A stretch of 64,000 nt of DNA from Streptomyces taklimakanensis (GTDB taxonomy: Bacteria > Actinomycetota > Actinomycetes > Streptomycetales > Streptomycetaceae), in assembly GCF_009709575.1 (NCBI RefSeq), contig NZ_WIXO01000001.1:5086001-5150000 (forward strand). The letters are read 5' to 3'. The number at the start of each line of letters is the position of its first letter. Positions within the stretch are counted from its first letter, which is position 1. The translations under genes were made by a program, and so were the position numbers. This document shows, piece by piece, positions 9,460 through 18,948 of the stretch. The notes under the pieces were generated by a model, which saw only the letters and a program-made list of their open reading frames with translations, did not search any database and was not told where the DNA came from.

Positions 9460-10725
9460 ATGAGGGTACTGCACGTCATCACCGGTCTCGGCGCCGGCGG
9501 GGCCGAACAGCAACTCCGGTTGTTGTTGCGGCACCTGCCGCTCTGCTGCGACGTCGTCACCCTCACCAACCCCGGCGCGGTCGCCGACGGGATCGAGGCC
9601 GACGGCACGGCCGTCACCCACCTGGGCATGCACGGCAACCGCGACCTGTCCGCCCTGCCCCGGCTGGTGGACCTCGTCCGGGGCGGGCGCTACGACGTCG
9701 TCCACACCCACCTGTACCGGGCCTGCGTCTACGGGCGGATCGCCGCCAGGCTGGCCGGGACGCGGACCGTGGTCGCCACCGAGCACTCCATCGGCGAGCG
9801 GATGATCGAGGGCCGCCCGCTCACCCCGGGCAACCGCGCCCTGTACCTGACCACCGAACGCCTGGGCTCCGCGACGGTGGCGGTCTCCACCACCGTCGCC
9901 GCCCGACTGCGCCGTTGGGGCGTCCCCGGCTCCCGGATCCGCGTCATCCCCAACGGCATCGACGCCGCCCGGTTCCGCTTCGACCCCGTGGTGCGCGCGT
10001 CCGTGCGCACCCGGCTGGGGCTGCCCGCCCACTCCCTGGTGGTCGGTGGGGTGGGACGGCTGGTGCCCGGCAAGCGGTTCGACGTCGCGGTGCGGGCCGT
10101 CGCCCAACTGCCCGGCACCCACCTGGTGCTGGCCGGGGACGGCCCGGAACGGGGCCGGCTGCGCGAGCTGGCCGTCGGGCTCGGGGTGGCCGACCGCGTC
10201 CGGTTCCTGGGGGAGTGCGGCGGGGCGGCGGGGGACGACCCCGGCGCCGCCCCGGACATTCCCGGGCTGCTCAGCGCCATGGACGTGTTCGTCTCCCCCT
10301 CGGTCGAGGAGTCCTTCGGCCTGGCCGTGCTGGAGGCGTTGGCCGCCGGGCTGCCGGTGCTCCACGTGACCTGCCCGGCGATCGACGAGCTGCCCCACGA
10401 CCACGCTCCCGGCGCGCGCCGGATCGCACCGGACGTGCGGAGCCTGGTCACCGCGCTGCGGGAGCCGTCGTCGGTGCCGGCCGGCAGACGCCGTGCCCCG
10501 GTGTGCGAGGCCGTGCGTCGTTACGACGTCGCCCGCAGCGCCGACCGGCTCATGGCCCTCTACGAGGAACTCCACGAGCGCGCCCCCGCACGGGCCTCCG
10601 TCCGCGCCGCCACCCGCGCCGCCGCGTGGCGCGTGGTGACGGCGCGCACCGCCGGCGCGCCGCCCACTCCCGCGGCACCCCCGCCGTTCCCGTCCGTTTC
10701 GGCAACCGCCACGACGAAGAGGTGA
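9460..10725 (+). CDS. Glycosyltransferase family 4
   Basis: The second GT4 enzyme of the locus has 421 residues. The N-terminus has the donor/acceptor loop GLGAGGAEQQL. The middle has VHTHLYRACVYGR, typical of EPS GT4 enzymes. The donor-side motif SPSVEESFGLAVLEALAAGLPV carries the conserved Glu pair that contacts the nucleotide sugar. The ATG follows GGAGGG. Its stop overlaps the next gene by GTGA. It probably extends the lipid-linked repeat in the cytoplasm. The sugar specificity is not predictable. Confidence 0.88.
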   Translation: MRVLHVITGLGAGGAEQQLRLLLRHLPLCCDVVTLTNPGAVADGIEADGTAVTHLGMHGNRDLSALPRLVDLVRGGRYDVVHTHLYRACVYGRIAARLAGTRTVVATEHSIGERMIEGRPLTPGNRALYLTTERLGSATVAVSTTVAARLRRWGVPGSRIRVIPNGIDAARFRFDPVVRASVRTRLGLPAHSLVVGGVGRLVPGKRFDVAVRAVAQLPGTHLVLAGDGPERGRLRELAVGLGVADRVRFLGECGGAAGDDPGAAPDIPGLLSAMDVFVSPSVEESFGLAVLEALAAGLPVLHVTCPAIDELPHDHAPGARRIAPDVRSLVTALREPSSVPAGRRRAPVCEAVRRYDVARSADRLMALYEELHERAPARASVRAATRAAAWRVVTARTAGAPPTPAAPPPFPSVSATATTKR

Positions 10726-11573
10726 GCAACGCCTTGAGCAAGACGCCCGCGCCCCCGCCCCGCTCCGAGCCCCGCCCCTCCCACCTGGCACGGCTCCGCG
10801 CCCTCGGCCGGCGCCGGCCCGTTCCCCTGCCCTCCTGGTGGCCACCGGCCCTGGGCGTCCTGCTGGGACTGACCGGTGGGGCGGCGTACGGCCTGCTCGC
10901 CACCCCCCAGTACACCGCGACCAGCTACGTGGCCGTGGTGCCGGGCGCCGCGACGGACTCGGCGACGGCCCTCGGGTTCGCCCAGGCGTACGGACGCGTC
11001 GCCGGTGGCGGCGCCGTCCTGGCCGAGGCGGGGAGCGAGGCCGGGACGACGGTGGAGAGGCTGCGCGACACCGTGCGGGCGGCCACCTCCCCGGACGCCC
11101 CCATGGTGGAGATCACCGGCTCCGCGCCGAGCCCCGAGCGCGCCGCCGACGTCTCCAACGCGGTGGCCGACGCCCTGACCAGGGCCGGCAACCGGGCCAC
11201 CACCAGCACCGGAGTGCGACTGACGCTGTTCTCCCCGGCGGTCGCCCCCACCGAGCCCACCTCGCCCTCGCTCCCGCTCGCCGCCGCCGTGGGCGCCTGT
11301 GCCGGGGGGCTCACCGGCGGTCTCGTGCTCCTGGCCGCCCCGCGCGGACGGCGTGAGGAGCCGGCCTTCCCCGGGGTGCCCGCACCGGCGGGCAGCGCCG
11401 AGGACACCGCGGGCACCGGGAGCACCGGTGACCCCCGGAGCGCCGAGGAGGCCGGCCCCGAACCGGTGCCGGCGGGGCGCACCGCGCCGGAGACGGCGTC
11501 GGTCGGCGCGCCCGCCGGCGCGAGCCGGGAGCGGGACGACCAAAGGCGCGGTGGCCGGCGGTCCCCGCGGTGA
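10722..11573 (+). CDS. Chain-length determinant (Wzz-like) protein
   Basis: The 283-residue protein has a basic N-terminus and a membrane segment at about 40-60. An extracytoplasmic domain follows (YTATSYVAVV at its start, as in Wzz proteins), then a second membrane segment at about 185-210 and a disordered Pro/Ala/Glu tail. This two-helix layout is that of polysaccharide co-polymerases, which set glycan length with the polymerase. No Walker kinase domain is attached. GTG 10722 overlaps the upstream stop (GTGA). TTG 10734 is an alternative, with AGAGGTGAG seven nt upstream. A strong hairpin follows, which marks the end of this operon. Confidence 0.75.
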   Translation: MSNALSKTPAPPPRSEPRPSHLARLRALGRRRPVPLPSWWPPALGVLLGLTGGAAYGLLATPQYTATSYVAVVPGAATDSATALGFAQAYGRVAGGGAVLAEAGSEAGTTVERLRDTVRAATSPDAPMVEITGSAPSPERAADVSNAVADALTRAGNRATTSTGVRLTLFSPAVAPTEPTSPSLPLAAAVGACAGGLTGGLVLLAAPRGRREEPAFPGVPAPAGSAEDTAGTGSTGDPRSAEEAGPEPVPAGRTAPETASVGAPAGASRERDDQRRGGRRSPR

Positions 11574-11593
11574 CGGTCGACGGACCGGCGCCC

Positions 11594-11623
11594 CGCCGGC
11601 GGGGGACCGGTCCCCCGCCGGCG
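11594..11623. terminator. Terminator ending the polysaccharide operon
   Basis: A 14-bp perfect inverted repeat (11594-11607 with 11610-11623) lies 20 nt after the chain-length gene stop and 40 nt before the convergent end of the GH26 gene. A short CTTT follows on the plus strand. It is likely bidirectional. Confidence 0.7.
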
Positions 11624-11662
11624 CCCGCTTTGGACCACGGAACGGTCCGCGTCCCGGAGCGG

Positions 11663-12829
11663 CTAGGCCCCGCGGTTCCGGGGGAAACTGACGCAGACCC
11701 GGCGGTCGCGGAACCAGCCGCCCAGCCAGTCGCCCAGGTCGAGGCAGAACTCGGGGAAGCGTCCGGGGCGACCGCCGGCCGAGAGCATCGCCCGGAAGAC
11801 GGCCGAGGACCTCGGATTCTCCGAACACCGCCAGACGCCGTGCGGACAGTAGTCGCTGATGGTGTGGTAGAGCGGCCTCTGCCGTCCGATCCACTCCAGC
11901 ATCCGCCGCACGTACTCGGCGTTGTCACCCCTGCGGAACAACCCCCACTCGGGGTAGGAAATGGGTTTTCCGCGCTCGGCGGCGAATTCCACCTGGTGTT
12001 TCAGTCCGTAGGGCTGGTTCACCTGGTCGTCGAAGGTTTCGCCCGGCGGCTGGTCGTAGGAGTCCATTCCGATGATGTCCACCACGTCGTCGCCCGGGTA
12101 GCACTCGGTCCAGGGGATCGCGTCCCTTCCGCGACTGGGGGCGAAATCGAAACGGAACTCCTGTCCGGAGACCGACCGCATGGCGGCGACGATGCGCCTC
12201 CAGTACGTCTTCCACGCCTGCGGGTCGGGCGCGCAACGGTGGGTGTAGGTGGTGCCGTTCATCTCCCAGCCCAACACGATCACCGCGTCGTTCAGTCCTT
12301 CGGCGACGAGGTGCCCGGCCAGCGTCCGGAAGTGGTGGTCGAAGTGCCCGTCGACGCCCCGGGCGAGCAGTTCGCGCACCTCGCCGTCGGAGATCCCGGC
12401 CTCGTTGCGCGCCTGCATCGGCACGTTCAGCACGAACAGGCGGTCGGGGTCGGCGCGCCGCCACTCGGCCCAGGGACGCAGGAAGTACCGGTCGCTCTCG
12501 ATGCGCTCCCAGGTGTCCCCGGGCAGGTAGGTGTGGCCCACCCGTACCTCCGCGCCCCCGAGCCACTTGCTCAGACCGGCTATCCGCCGCGCCCCGTCGG
12601 AGCCCGATCCCAGGAAGGCGCCCATGGCCACGTGGCGCACCGACGCCCTCGGGGGCGCCGCCCCGGTCCGGTCGTCCGTGAAGGTGTCGGTGGCCATGGC
12701 GCCCCCCGCGACGAGCGCCCCGGCCGTGACGGCCCCCACGCAGGCGGTCGTCAGCTTGCGGCGGCGGGCGGGCGGTGCCGGTCCGCGGCGCCACCCGCCT
12801 CTCCCCGGTCTGCGGTGTCGTCCGGGCAT
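11663..12829 (-). CDS. Membrane-anchored GH26-type glycoside hydrolase
   Basis: This 388-residue protein has a very basic cytoplasmic N-terminus and a single hydrophobic segment (about 27-46) that acts as signal anchor. A (beta/alpha)8 hydrolase domain of the GH26 (beta-mannanase-like) kind follows. Glu189 in LGWEMNG fits the acid/base and Glu294 in SYPEWG fits the nucleophile. ATG 12829 follows GAGGAGG. It lies convergent to the polysaccharide operon and divergent from the ATP-grasp gene. Glycanases in such loci usually trim or release the polymer made by the same locus, so I infer action on this organism's own polysaccharide rather than on plant mannan. Confidence 0.8.
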   Translation of the reverse strand: MPGRHRRPGRGGWRRGPAPPARRRKLTTACVGAVTAGALVAGGAMATDTFTDDRTGAAPPRASVRHVAMGAFLGSGSDGARRIAGLSKWLGGAEVRVGHTYLPGDTWERIESDRYFLRPWAEWRRADPDRLFVLNVPMQARNEAGISDGEVRELLARGVDGHFDHHFRTLAGHLVAEGLNDAVIVLGWEMNGTTYTHRCAPDPQAWKTYWRRIVAAMRSVSGQEFRFDFAPSRGRDAIPWTECYPGDDVVDIIGMDSYDQPPGETFDDQVNQPYGLKHQVEFAAERGKPISYPEWGLFRRGDNAEYVRRMLEWIGRQRPLYHTISDYCPHGVWRCSENPRSSAVFRAMLSAGGRPGRFPEFCLDLGDWLGGWFRDRRVCVSFPRNRGA

Positions 12830-13087
12830 CGTGCCTCCTCGACTTCGTCGCCGGAACGGTCCGTCGCCTCCCCGGCCCTGCCCCAGTTCTTCTCGACACT
12901 AATCGGAGAATCTCTCGAATGAGCTGCCCGACTGCTTTCTGATAACCCGTTCGCTGTTTTCCTCGCTCACTCGGACCAGTGGGCGGGGGGAAATGCTCGG
13001 ATGGCGGGAGAGTCAATGAGTCGATACCTGTCGAGGCCGAAGGCAAGACCTCAGAGAAAACCAACGGAAAAACCGAGGACCGCTGAC

Positions 13088-14563
13088 ATGCCGCCACCTT
13101 TCGACACCGATGTGCCCGCACTGCTGTTCCGGGTCGACCGGAATCCCTTCCACCACGGCACGTTGGGGGCCGTCAGGTCCCTGGGGCGCGCCGGGATCGA
13201 GGTCCACGCCGTGGTGGAGTCCCCGTTGAGCCCCATCGGCCGCTCCCGGTACCTGCACCAGGGGCACCACCTGCCGGCCGACGGCGTGTTCGGCACGCAC
13301 CGCACGGGCGAGACGGTCGACGCCGACGGAACCTCGGACGAACGCCTGGAGCGGACGCTCCGCCAGATCTCCGACCGCATCGGGCGACCGGCCGTCCTGA
13401 TCCCCATGGACGACATGGGCGCCATCGCGGCGGCCCGCCTCTCCGGGCGCCTCTCCGGCCGTTTCCTGTTGCCGGCCCAGCCGCCCGGACTGCCGAGCCG
13501 GGTGGCCGACAAGGCCGAACTCGCCGAGCTCTGCCGGGAGCTGGACGTCCCGCACCCGCCGACCGTGGTTCCGCGCGGTGTGGCGGAGGTGGAGGAGGCG
13601 GTGCGCGAGCTGGGGCTGCCGCTGGTGGCCAAGTGGAGCCGGCCCTGGTTGCTGCCCCAGGGCAGCGGACTGCGCAGTACCACCCTGGTCGGCTCGGCCG
13701 AGGAGGCGCGCGCCCTGTACGCGCGCACCGGGGAGGCGGGCAGCCCGCTGCTCCTCCAGCGGTGCGTGCCCGGCGGTCCGGGGACCGACTGGTTCTTCCA
13801 CGGGTGTTACGCCGACGGGGCCGCCTGTCTGGTCGGCGGCGCGGGACGCAAGGACCGCTCCTGGCCGGTGGGCGCCGGGCTGACGGCCGTCGGCCGCTGG
13901 CTGCCCAACCCCGACGTGGAGGAGGCCGCCCACCGGCTGGCCAAACACCTGGACTACCGAGGCATCCTCGACCTGGACTTCCGGTACGACGCCGCCGCCG
14001 GCAGCTACCGACTGCTCGACTTCAACCCGCGCCCCGGTGCGCAGTTCAGGCTCTTCACCGACCGCCGCGGCCTGGACGTCGTACGGGCTCTGCACCTGGA
14101 CCTCACCGGACGCCCCGTCACCCCCTCCGAGCCGGCCCTGGGCAGGGTCTTCCGCGCGGAGAACTACGCCCTGGCGTCCTCGCTGGTCGAACCGTCCTCC
14201 CTCCCGCTGCCGTTCACCGCGGCCCGGCGCGCCCGTGCCGTGCCCGAGATCCGGACGGACCCCGAGGAGGGCGGGCGGGTCCGGTGGAGGAGGCGGCGGA
14301 ACACCGAGACCGCCTGGTTCGCCGCCGACGACCCGGGTCCGTTCCTGGCCATGGCGGCCACCTGGCTCGGGCAGGGCGGGCGGAAGGCGTTGCGGCGTTC
14401 GCGGGAGCGGATGCCGCGCCCGTCCCGGCAGTGGCGCTCGGAGGGTGGGACCGGACCCGTCGAGCGGGACCTCCGCGCCGAGCGGCCCGAGCGGCCCGAG
14501 CGGCACACCGATCCGATCGACGCCTGCGGACACCCCGACGGCGCGACGACCCCACGACGATGA
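13088..14563 (+). CDS. ATP-grasp ligase-like protein
   Basis: This is a cytoplasmic ATP-grasp protein of 491 residues. An N-terminal Rossmann-like domain (ALLFRVDRNPFHHGTLGAVR) precedes the ATP-grasp fold, which has PLVAKWSRPW (the nucleotide-binding Lys) and LDLDFRYDAAAGSYRLLDFNPRPG (metal and ATP contacts, ending with the DFNPR signature). Enzymes of this class join a carboxylate to an amine or similar nucleophile. I chose ATG 13088 because GAGGA lies 8 nt upstream and conserved sequence begins just after it; ATG 13001 and 13016 are possible. It is followed closely by an FAD oxidoreductase and may modify the polysaccharide or its lipid carrier. The substrate is unknown. Confidence 0.75.
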   Translation: MPPPFDTDVPALLFRVDRNPFHHGTLGAVRSLGRAGIEVHAVVESPLSPIGRSRYLHQGHHLPADGVFGTHRTGETVDADGTSDERLERTLRQISDRIGRPAVLIPMDDMGAIAAARLSGRLSGRFLLPAQPPGLPSRVADKAELAELCRELDVPHPPTVVPRGVAEVEEAVRELGLPLVAKWSRPWLLPQGSGLRSTTLVGSAEEARALYARTGEAGSPLLLQRCVPGGPGTDWFFHGCYADGAACLVGGAGRKDRSWPVGAGLTAVGRWLPNPDVEEAAHRLAKHLDYRGILDLDFRYDAAAGSYRLLDFNPRPGAQFRLFTDRRGLDVVRALHLDLTGRPVTPSEPALGRVFRAENYALASSLVEPSSLPLPFTAARRARAVPEIRTDPEEGGRVRWRRRRNTETAWFAADDPGPFLAMAATWLGQGGRKALRRSRERMPRPSRQWRSEGGTGPVERDLRAERPERPERHTDPIDACGHPDGATTPRR

Positions 14564-14580
14564 GAGAGCGGGAACCGACC

Positions 14581-15840
14581 ATGTACGACCTGGTAGTGGT
14601 GGGCGCGGGCCCCTACGGACTGTCGATCGCCTCCCACGCGGCCGCCGCCGGGCTCAGGCTGCGCACGTTCGGCAGACCCATGGCCTCCTGGCGCGACCAC
14701 ATGCCCGAGGGGATGTTCCTGAAGTCCGAGCCGTGGGCGTCCAACCTCTCGGACCCCTGTGGCGAGCACACCCTGGCGGCCTACTGCGCCTCCCACGGAC
14801 TGCGGGCCGAGCACGGCGTGCCGCTGCCGATCGACATCTTCACCGAGTACGGGATGTGGTTCGGGCGGACGGCCGTACCGAAGGTGGAGGAGGAGCGGGT
14901 CACCGCCGTACGACCGCGGGCCGAGGGCTTCTTGGTGGAGACCGAGGGCGGCGAGCTGATCGCGGCGAGGACCGTCGCCCTGGCGATCGGGGTGATGCCG
15001 TTCGTCCACCGCCCCGAGCCGCTGCGCGCCCTGCCCCGCGGTCTGGTCTCGCACAGCAGCCACCACCGGGACCTGTCGGGCTTCCGGGGGCGGGACGTCA
15101 CGGTGATCGGCGCCGGGCAGGCCGCCCTGGAGACGGCCGCGCTGCTGGCCGAGTGCGGCGCCCACCCCCGGGTGGTGGCCCGCGCCGGCCGCGTCGCCTG
15201 GAACACCCCGCCACAGCCCCTGGAGCGTCCCCTGCTGCGTTCGCTGCGCGACCCGCACTGCGGGCTGGGCACCGGCTGGCCGAGCTGGATGTGGGCCGAG
15301 GCCCCCTGGGCGGTGCGTCGACTGCCCGGTTCCGCGCGGGCGCGGATCGCGGCCACGGCGTTGGGGCCGGCCGGTGCCTGGTGGCTGCGCGACCGGGTGG
15401 AGAGCAGGGTTCCGGTACTGCTCGGGCACCGGCTGCGGGTGGCCGTCCCCTCGGGCGGCGGCGTACGGCTGACCCTGGAGAACTCCCGGGGGGCCACCAC
15501 CTTGGACACCGACCACGTGGTGGCCGCCACCGGTTTCGTCCCGGACGTCGCGCGGCTGGACCTGCTGGACCCGTCGGTCCGCAACCACCTGCGTCTGGCG
15601 GGGACCAGCCGGGCGCCGGAGGTGGACGGCCGCTTCGAGTCCTCGGTGTCGGGGCTGTTCTTCGCGGGGCTGCTCACCGCCCCCTCGTTCGGCCCGTCGA
15701 TGCGTTTCGTCTACGGGGCCGCGTTCACGGCGGAGCGCCTGGTGCGCGGTGTGCTGCGGCGTACGGCGGGGCGCCGCTCCGCCGTGGTGCCCCGCAGCCG
15801 GCGGGTCTCCCGAGCCCGTGCCACCGCCTCCCTGGGCTGA
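14581..15840 (+). CDS. FAD-dependent oxidoreductase (flavin monooxygenase-like)
   Basis: The 419-residue protein has the FAD-binding motif VVVGAGPYGLS at the extreme N-terminus and a second dinucleotide motif (VTVIGAGQAALE, about 178-189) for NAD(P)H. It ends with the ATGFVPD motif common in flavin monooxygenases and related reductases. ATG 14581 fits the FAD motif spacing of the family; an in-frame ATG at 14560, which overlaps the upstream stop by ATGA, is the alternative. It is paired with the ATP-grasp gene, so both probably serve one pathway. The substrate is not predictable. Confidence 0.8.
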   Translation: MYDLVVVGAGPYGLSIASHAAAAGLRLRTFGRPMASWRDHMPEGMFLKSEPWASNLSDPCGEHTLAAYCASHGLRAEHGVPLPIDIFTEYGMWFGRTAVPKVEEERVTAVRPRAEGFLVETEGGELIAARTVALAIGVMPFVHRPEPLRALPRGLVSHSSHHRDLSGFRGRDVTVIGAGQAALETAALLAECGAHPRVVARAGRVAWNTPPQPLERPLLRSLRDPHCGLGTGWPSWMWAEAPWAVRRLPGSARARIAATALGPAGAWWLRDRVESRVPVLLGHRLRVAVPSGGGVRLTLENSRGATTLDTDHVVAATGFVPDVARLDLLDPSVRNHLRLAGTSRAPEVDGRFESSVSGLFFAGLLTAPSFGPSMRFVYGAAFTAERLVRGVLRRTAGRRSAVVPRSRRVSRARATASLG

Positions 15841-16038
15841 TCCGGTCCGGTGAGGGGCGGGCGGTTTTCGCGGGGAGCCGGCGGGTGAGGGGCGCGCCGC
15901 GCGGTGATCGCCGCGCGGTGACCGCCGAAGCCCCGTCGGGGCGTCGCGGGTCGGGCGGGCGGCTTTGGGGAGGCGTGTGGGGCGACCGTTCGTGGTGTCA
16001 CATGTCTTGACGCCTCCTGTCATGCACCCCACGATGCA

Positions 16039-16052
16039 TGGGAGCGCTCCCA
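16039..16052. promoter_or_regulatory. CebR-type operator before GH9 cellulase
   Basis: The perfect 14-bp palindrome TGGGAGCGCTCCCA lies 77 bp before the GH9 start. It is the known binding site of the cellobiose/cellotriose-responsive repressor CebR in Streptomyces. Repression is expected without cello-oligosaccharides. An identical copy precedes the GH12 gene at 47740. Confidence 0.93.
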
Positions 16053-16128
16053 AGTCTCCGTCGGGGCGCTGTCACGTCATGCCGTCGCGTCGTCCACATC
16101 CGATACACCCCGCCGGAAGGACCGAACA

Positions 16129-18798
16129 GTGACACCTCATCCGTCCCACCCGCCCCAGGCGTCGGGCCGCCCCCGTCGTGGAAGACGGCGCGCGCTGGGC
16201 GCACTGGCCGCGGCCGGGCTGTTGGCCGGAGCCCTGTCCGCCCCCGTCTTCGCCGCCGAGGCCGCCGACGGCCCCGAGCTGATAACCAACGGCGACTTCT
16301 CCGACGACACCACCGGCTGGTGGTGGACGGAGAACAGCCCCGGCTCGGTCGTGGACGGCCGTCTCTGCGCCGAGGTACCCGCGGGCACCGAGAACCCGTG
16401 GGACGCCATCGTCGGGCAGAACGGCATCCCGCTCGCCGCGGGCGAGGGCTACGAGCTGAGCTTCACCGCCAGCGCCACGGTGCCGATCACCATCCGCACC
16501 AACGTGCAGATGGCCACCGAACCGTGGACCACCGAGCACTCCTCGGCCGACCAGGTCACCGAGGAGGCCACCACCCTCACCCACGTGTTCACCTCCGGCG
16601 GCGACCACGAGGCCGCCCAGCTCGCCTTCCAGATCGGCGGCAGCGACGAGGCGTACACCTTCTGCCTGGACGACGTCTCGCTGACCGGCGGCGCCGAGCC
16701 GCCCGTGTACGAGCCCGACACCGGCTCGCCCGTGCGCGTCAACCAGGTCGGCTACCTCACCGAGGGTCCCAAGAACGGCACCTTCGTCACCGAGGAGACC
16801 TCGGCCCTGACCTGGACGCTCAAGGACGCCGACGGCACCGAGCGGGCGTCCGGCACCACCACCCCCAAGGGCGTGGACCCCACCTCGCGGCAGAACGTCC
16901 ACACCTTCGACTTCGGCGACTTCACCGAGGCCGGAGAGGGCTACACGATCACCATCGCCGGTGAGACCAGCGAGCCCTTCGCCATCGGCGACGACCTGTA
17001 CGACTCGCTGCGCTCGGACGCGCTCGCGTACTTCTACCACAACCGCAGCGGCATCGAGATCGACGCCGACCTCGTCGGCGAGGAGTACGCCCGCCCCGCC
17101 GGCCACGTGGGCGTCGCGCCCAACCAGGGCGACACCGAGGTCCCCTGCTGGCAGGACACCTGCGACTACACCCTGGACGTCTCCGGCGGCTGGTACGACG
17201 CCGGCGACCACGGCAAGTACGTCGTCAACGGCGGCATCTCCGCCGCCCAGGTGATGTCCACCTACGAGCGCACCCTGACCGCCGAGGGCGCCGACGGCGG
17301 CGAACTCGGCGACGGCGAGCTGCGGGTGCCCGAGCGCGGCAACGGCGTCCCGGACATCCTGGACGAGGCCCGCTGGCAGATGGACTTCCTGATGAGGATG
17401 ATGGTGCCCGAGGGCGAGGAGCTCGCCGGCATGGCGCACCACAAGATCCACGACCGTGCGTGGACGGGGCTGCCGATGCTGCCGCACCAGGATCCGCAGC
17501 CGCGTGAACTCCACCCGCCGACGACGGCCGCCACCTTGAACGTGGCCGCCGGCGCCGCCCAGTGCGCCCGTCTCTTCGAGGACCACGACGCGGACTTCGC
17601 CGCCCGCTGCCTGGACGCCGCCGAGACCGCCTGGGCCGCCGCCAAGGCACACCCGGACATCCTCGCCGACCCGAACGACGGCGTCGGCGGCGGGGCCTAC
17701 AGCGACAACGACGTGCGCGACGAGTTCTACTGGGCCGCGGCCGAGCTGTTCGTCACCACCGGTGAGGACACCTACCGCCAGGAGGTCCTGAACTCCCCGC
17801 TGCACGGCGACACCGACGCCGTCTTCCCGCGCGGCGGACTCTCCTGGGGCGCCACCGCCGGTCTGGGCGCGCTCAGCCTGGCCACCGTGCCCAACGACCT
17901 GACCGACGCCCAGCTCCGGGCGGTGCGCGAGATGGTCACCGAGGCCGCCGACGGCTACGCCGCCGACTCCCGCGGCGCCGCCTACGGCGTGCCCTACGCC
18001 CCCCAGGACAACCACTACGTGTGGGGCTCCAACAGCCAGGTGCTCAACAACATGGTCGTCCTGGCCACGGCGCACGACCTGACCGGCGAGGCCGCCTACC
18101 GCGACGCGGTGCTGCGCGGTCTGGACTACCTGCTGGGCCGCAACCCGCTCAACCAGTCCTACGTCACCGGCTACGGCGAGCGCGACTCCCGCAACCAGCA
18201 CCACCGGTTCTGGGCGAACCAGCTCGACCCCGACCTGCCCAACCCCGCCCCGGGCTCGGTCGCCGGCGGCCCGAACGTCGACATCCAGGACCCGGTCGCC
18301 CAGGACAAGCTCCAGGGCTGCGCCCCGGCGATGTGCTACATCGACGACATCGAGTCCTGGGCCACCAACGAGATCACCATCAACTGGAACGCCCCGCTGG
18401 CCTGGATCGCCTCCTACGCCGACGACCTCGGCTCGGGCGGCGAGGGCGGCGAGGACCCGGGCGAGGAGCCGGGCGAGGACGCCTCCTGCGAGGTCACCTA
18501 CACCTCGCACCGGTGGAACGGTGGCTTCAGCAGCAACGTGACGGTGAAGAACACCGGCACCACCACGCTCAACGGCTGGGAGCTGACCTGGTCCTTCGCG
18601 GACGACCAGAGGATCACCCAGGCATGGAACGCCCAGGTGACCCAGACGGGGCGGAACGTCGTCGCCAAGCCCGTCCAGTGGAACGGCACCATCCCGACGA
18701 ACGGCACCGTGAGCTTCGGCTTCAACGGCACCTCCGGCGGGCAGGCGTCCAACCCGACCGCCGTGTCCCTGAACGGGAGCGCGTGCACGGTCCGGTGA
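16129..18798 (+). CDS. Secreted GH9 endoglucanase with CBM4-like and CBM2 modules
   Basis: This 889-residue multi-domain cellulase hydrolyses beta-1,4-glucan outside the cell. A Sec signal peptide (about 1-43) is followed by a CBM4/9-like domain (about 47-190, starting ELITNGDFS) and an Ig-like CelD_N domain (about 200-285). The GH9 catalytic domain spans about 290-770. Asp357 and Asp360 in GGWYDAGDHGKY are the base residues, and Glu748 in the TNEITINWN region is the acid. A Gly/Glu/Pro linker leads to a C-terminal CBM2 cellulose-binding domain (about 785-889, with terminal Cys). GTG 16129 follows GGAAGGA. The CebR box upstream indicates induction by cellobiose-type sugars. Confidence 0.95.
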   Translation: MTPHPSHPPQASGRPRRGRRRALGALAAAGLLAGALSAPVFAAEAADGPELITNGDFSDDTTGWWWTENSPGSVVDGRLCAEVPAGTENPWDAIVGQNGIPLAAGEGYELSFTASATVPITIRTNVQMATEPWTTEHSSADQVTEEATTLTHVFTSGGDHEAAQLAFQIGGSDEAYTFCLDDVSLTGGAEPPVYEPDTGSPVRVNQVGYLTEGPKNGTFVTEETSALTWTLKDADGTERASGTTTPKGVDPTSRQNVHTFDFGDFTEAGEGYTITIAGETSEPFAIGDDLYDSLRSDALAYFYHNRSGIEIDADLVGEEYARPAGHVGVAPNQGDTEVPCWQDTCDYTLDVSGGWYDAGDHGKYVVNGGISAAQVMSTYERTLTAEGADGGELGDGELRVPERGNGVPDILDEARWQMDFLMRMMVPEGEELAGMAHHKIHDRAWTGLPMLPHQDPQPRELHPPTTAATLNVAAGAAQCARLFEDHDADFAARCLDAAETAWAAAKAHPDILADPNDGVGGGAYSDNDVRDEFYWAAAELFVTTGEDTYRQEVLNSPLHGDTDAVFPRGGLSWGATAGLGALSLATVPNDLTDAQLRAVREMVTEAADGYAADSRGAAYGVPYAPQDNHYVWGSNSQVLNNMVVLATAHDLTGEAAYRDAVLRGLDYLLGRNPLNQSYVTGYGERDSRNQHHRFWANQLDPDLPNPAPGSVAGGPNVDIQDPVAQDKLQGCAPAMCYIDDIESWATNEITINWNAPLAWIASYADDLGSGGEGGEDPGEEPGEDASCEVTYTSHRWNGGFSSNVTVKNTGTTTLNGWELTWSFADDQRITQAWNAQVTQTGRNVVAKPVQWNGTIPTNGTVSFGFNGTSGGQASNPTAVSLNGSACTVR

Positions 18799-18828
18799 CC
18801 TGACGCACGGCCGTGACCACGGCTCCCA

Positions 18829-18869
18829 CCCGGGGCCGGGACATCCCGACGGGACGTCCCGGCCCCGGG
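18829..18869 (+). terminator. Terminator after GH9 gene
   Basis: A perfect 14-bp inverted repeat (18829-18842 with 18856-18869) and a 13-nt loop start 30 nt after the GH9 stop codon. It separates the gene from the convergent HemK-like methyltransferase. Confidence 0.75.
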
Positions 18870-18948
18870 GCGCGTCACGGGACGGCGCGGGCGGTCTTCG
18901 AGCGGCGCGACGGCCGCGGGATCGAGGCGCCGGGAGCCACGCCCCGGC

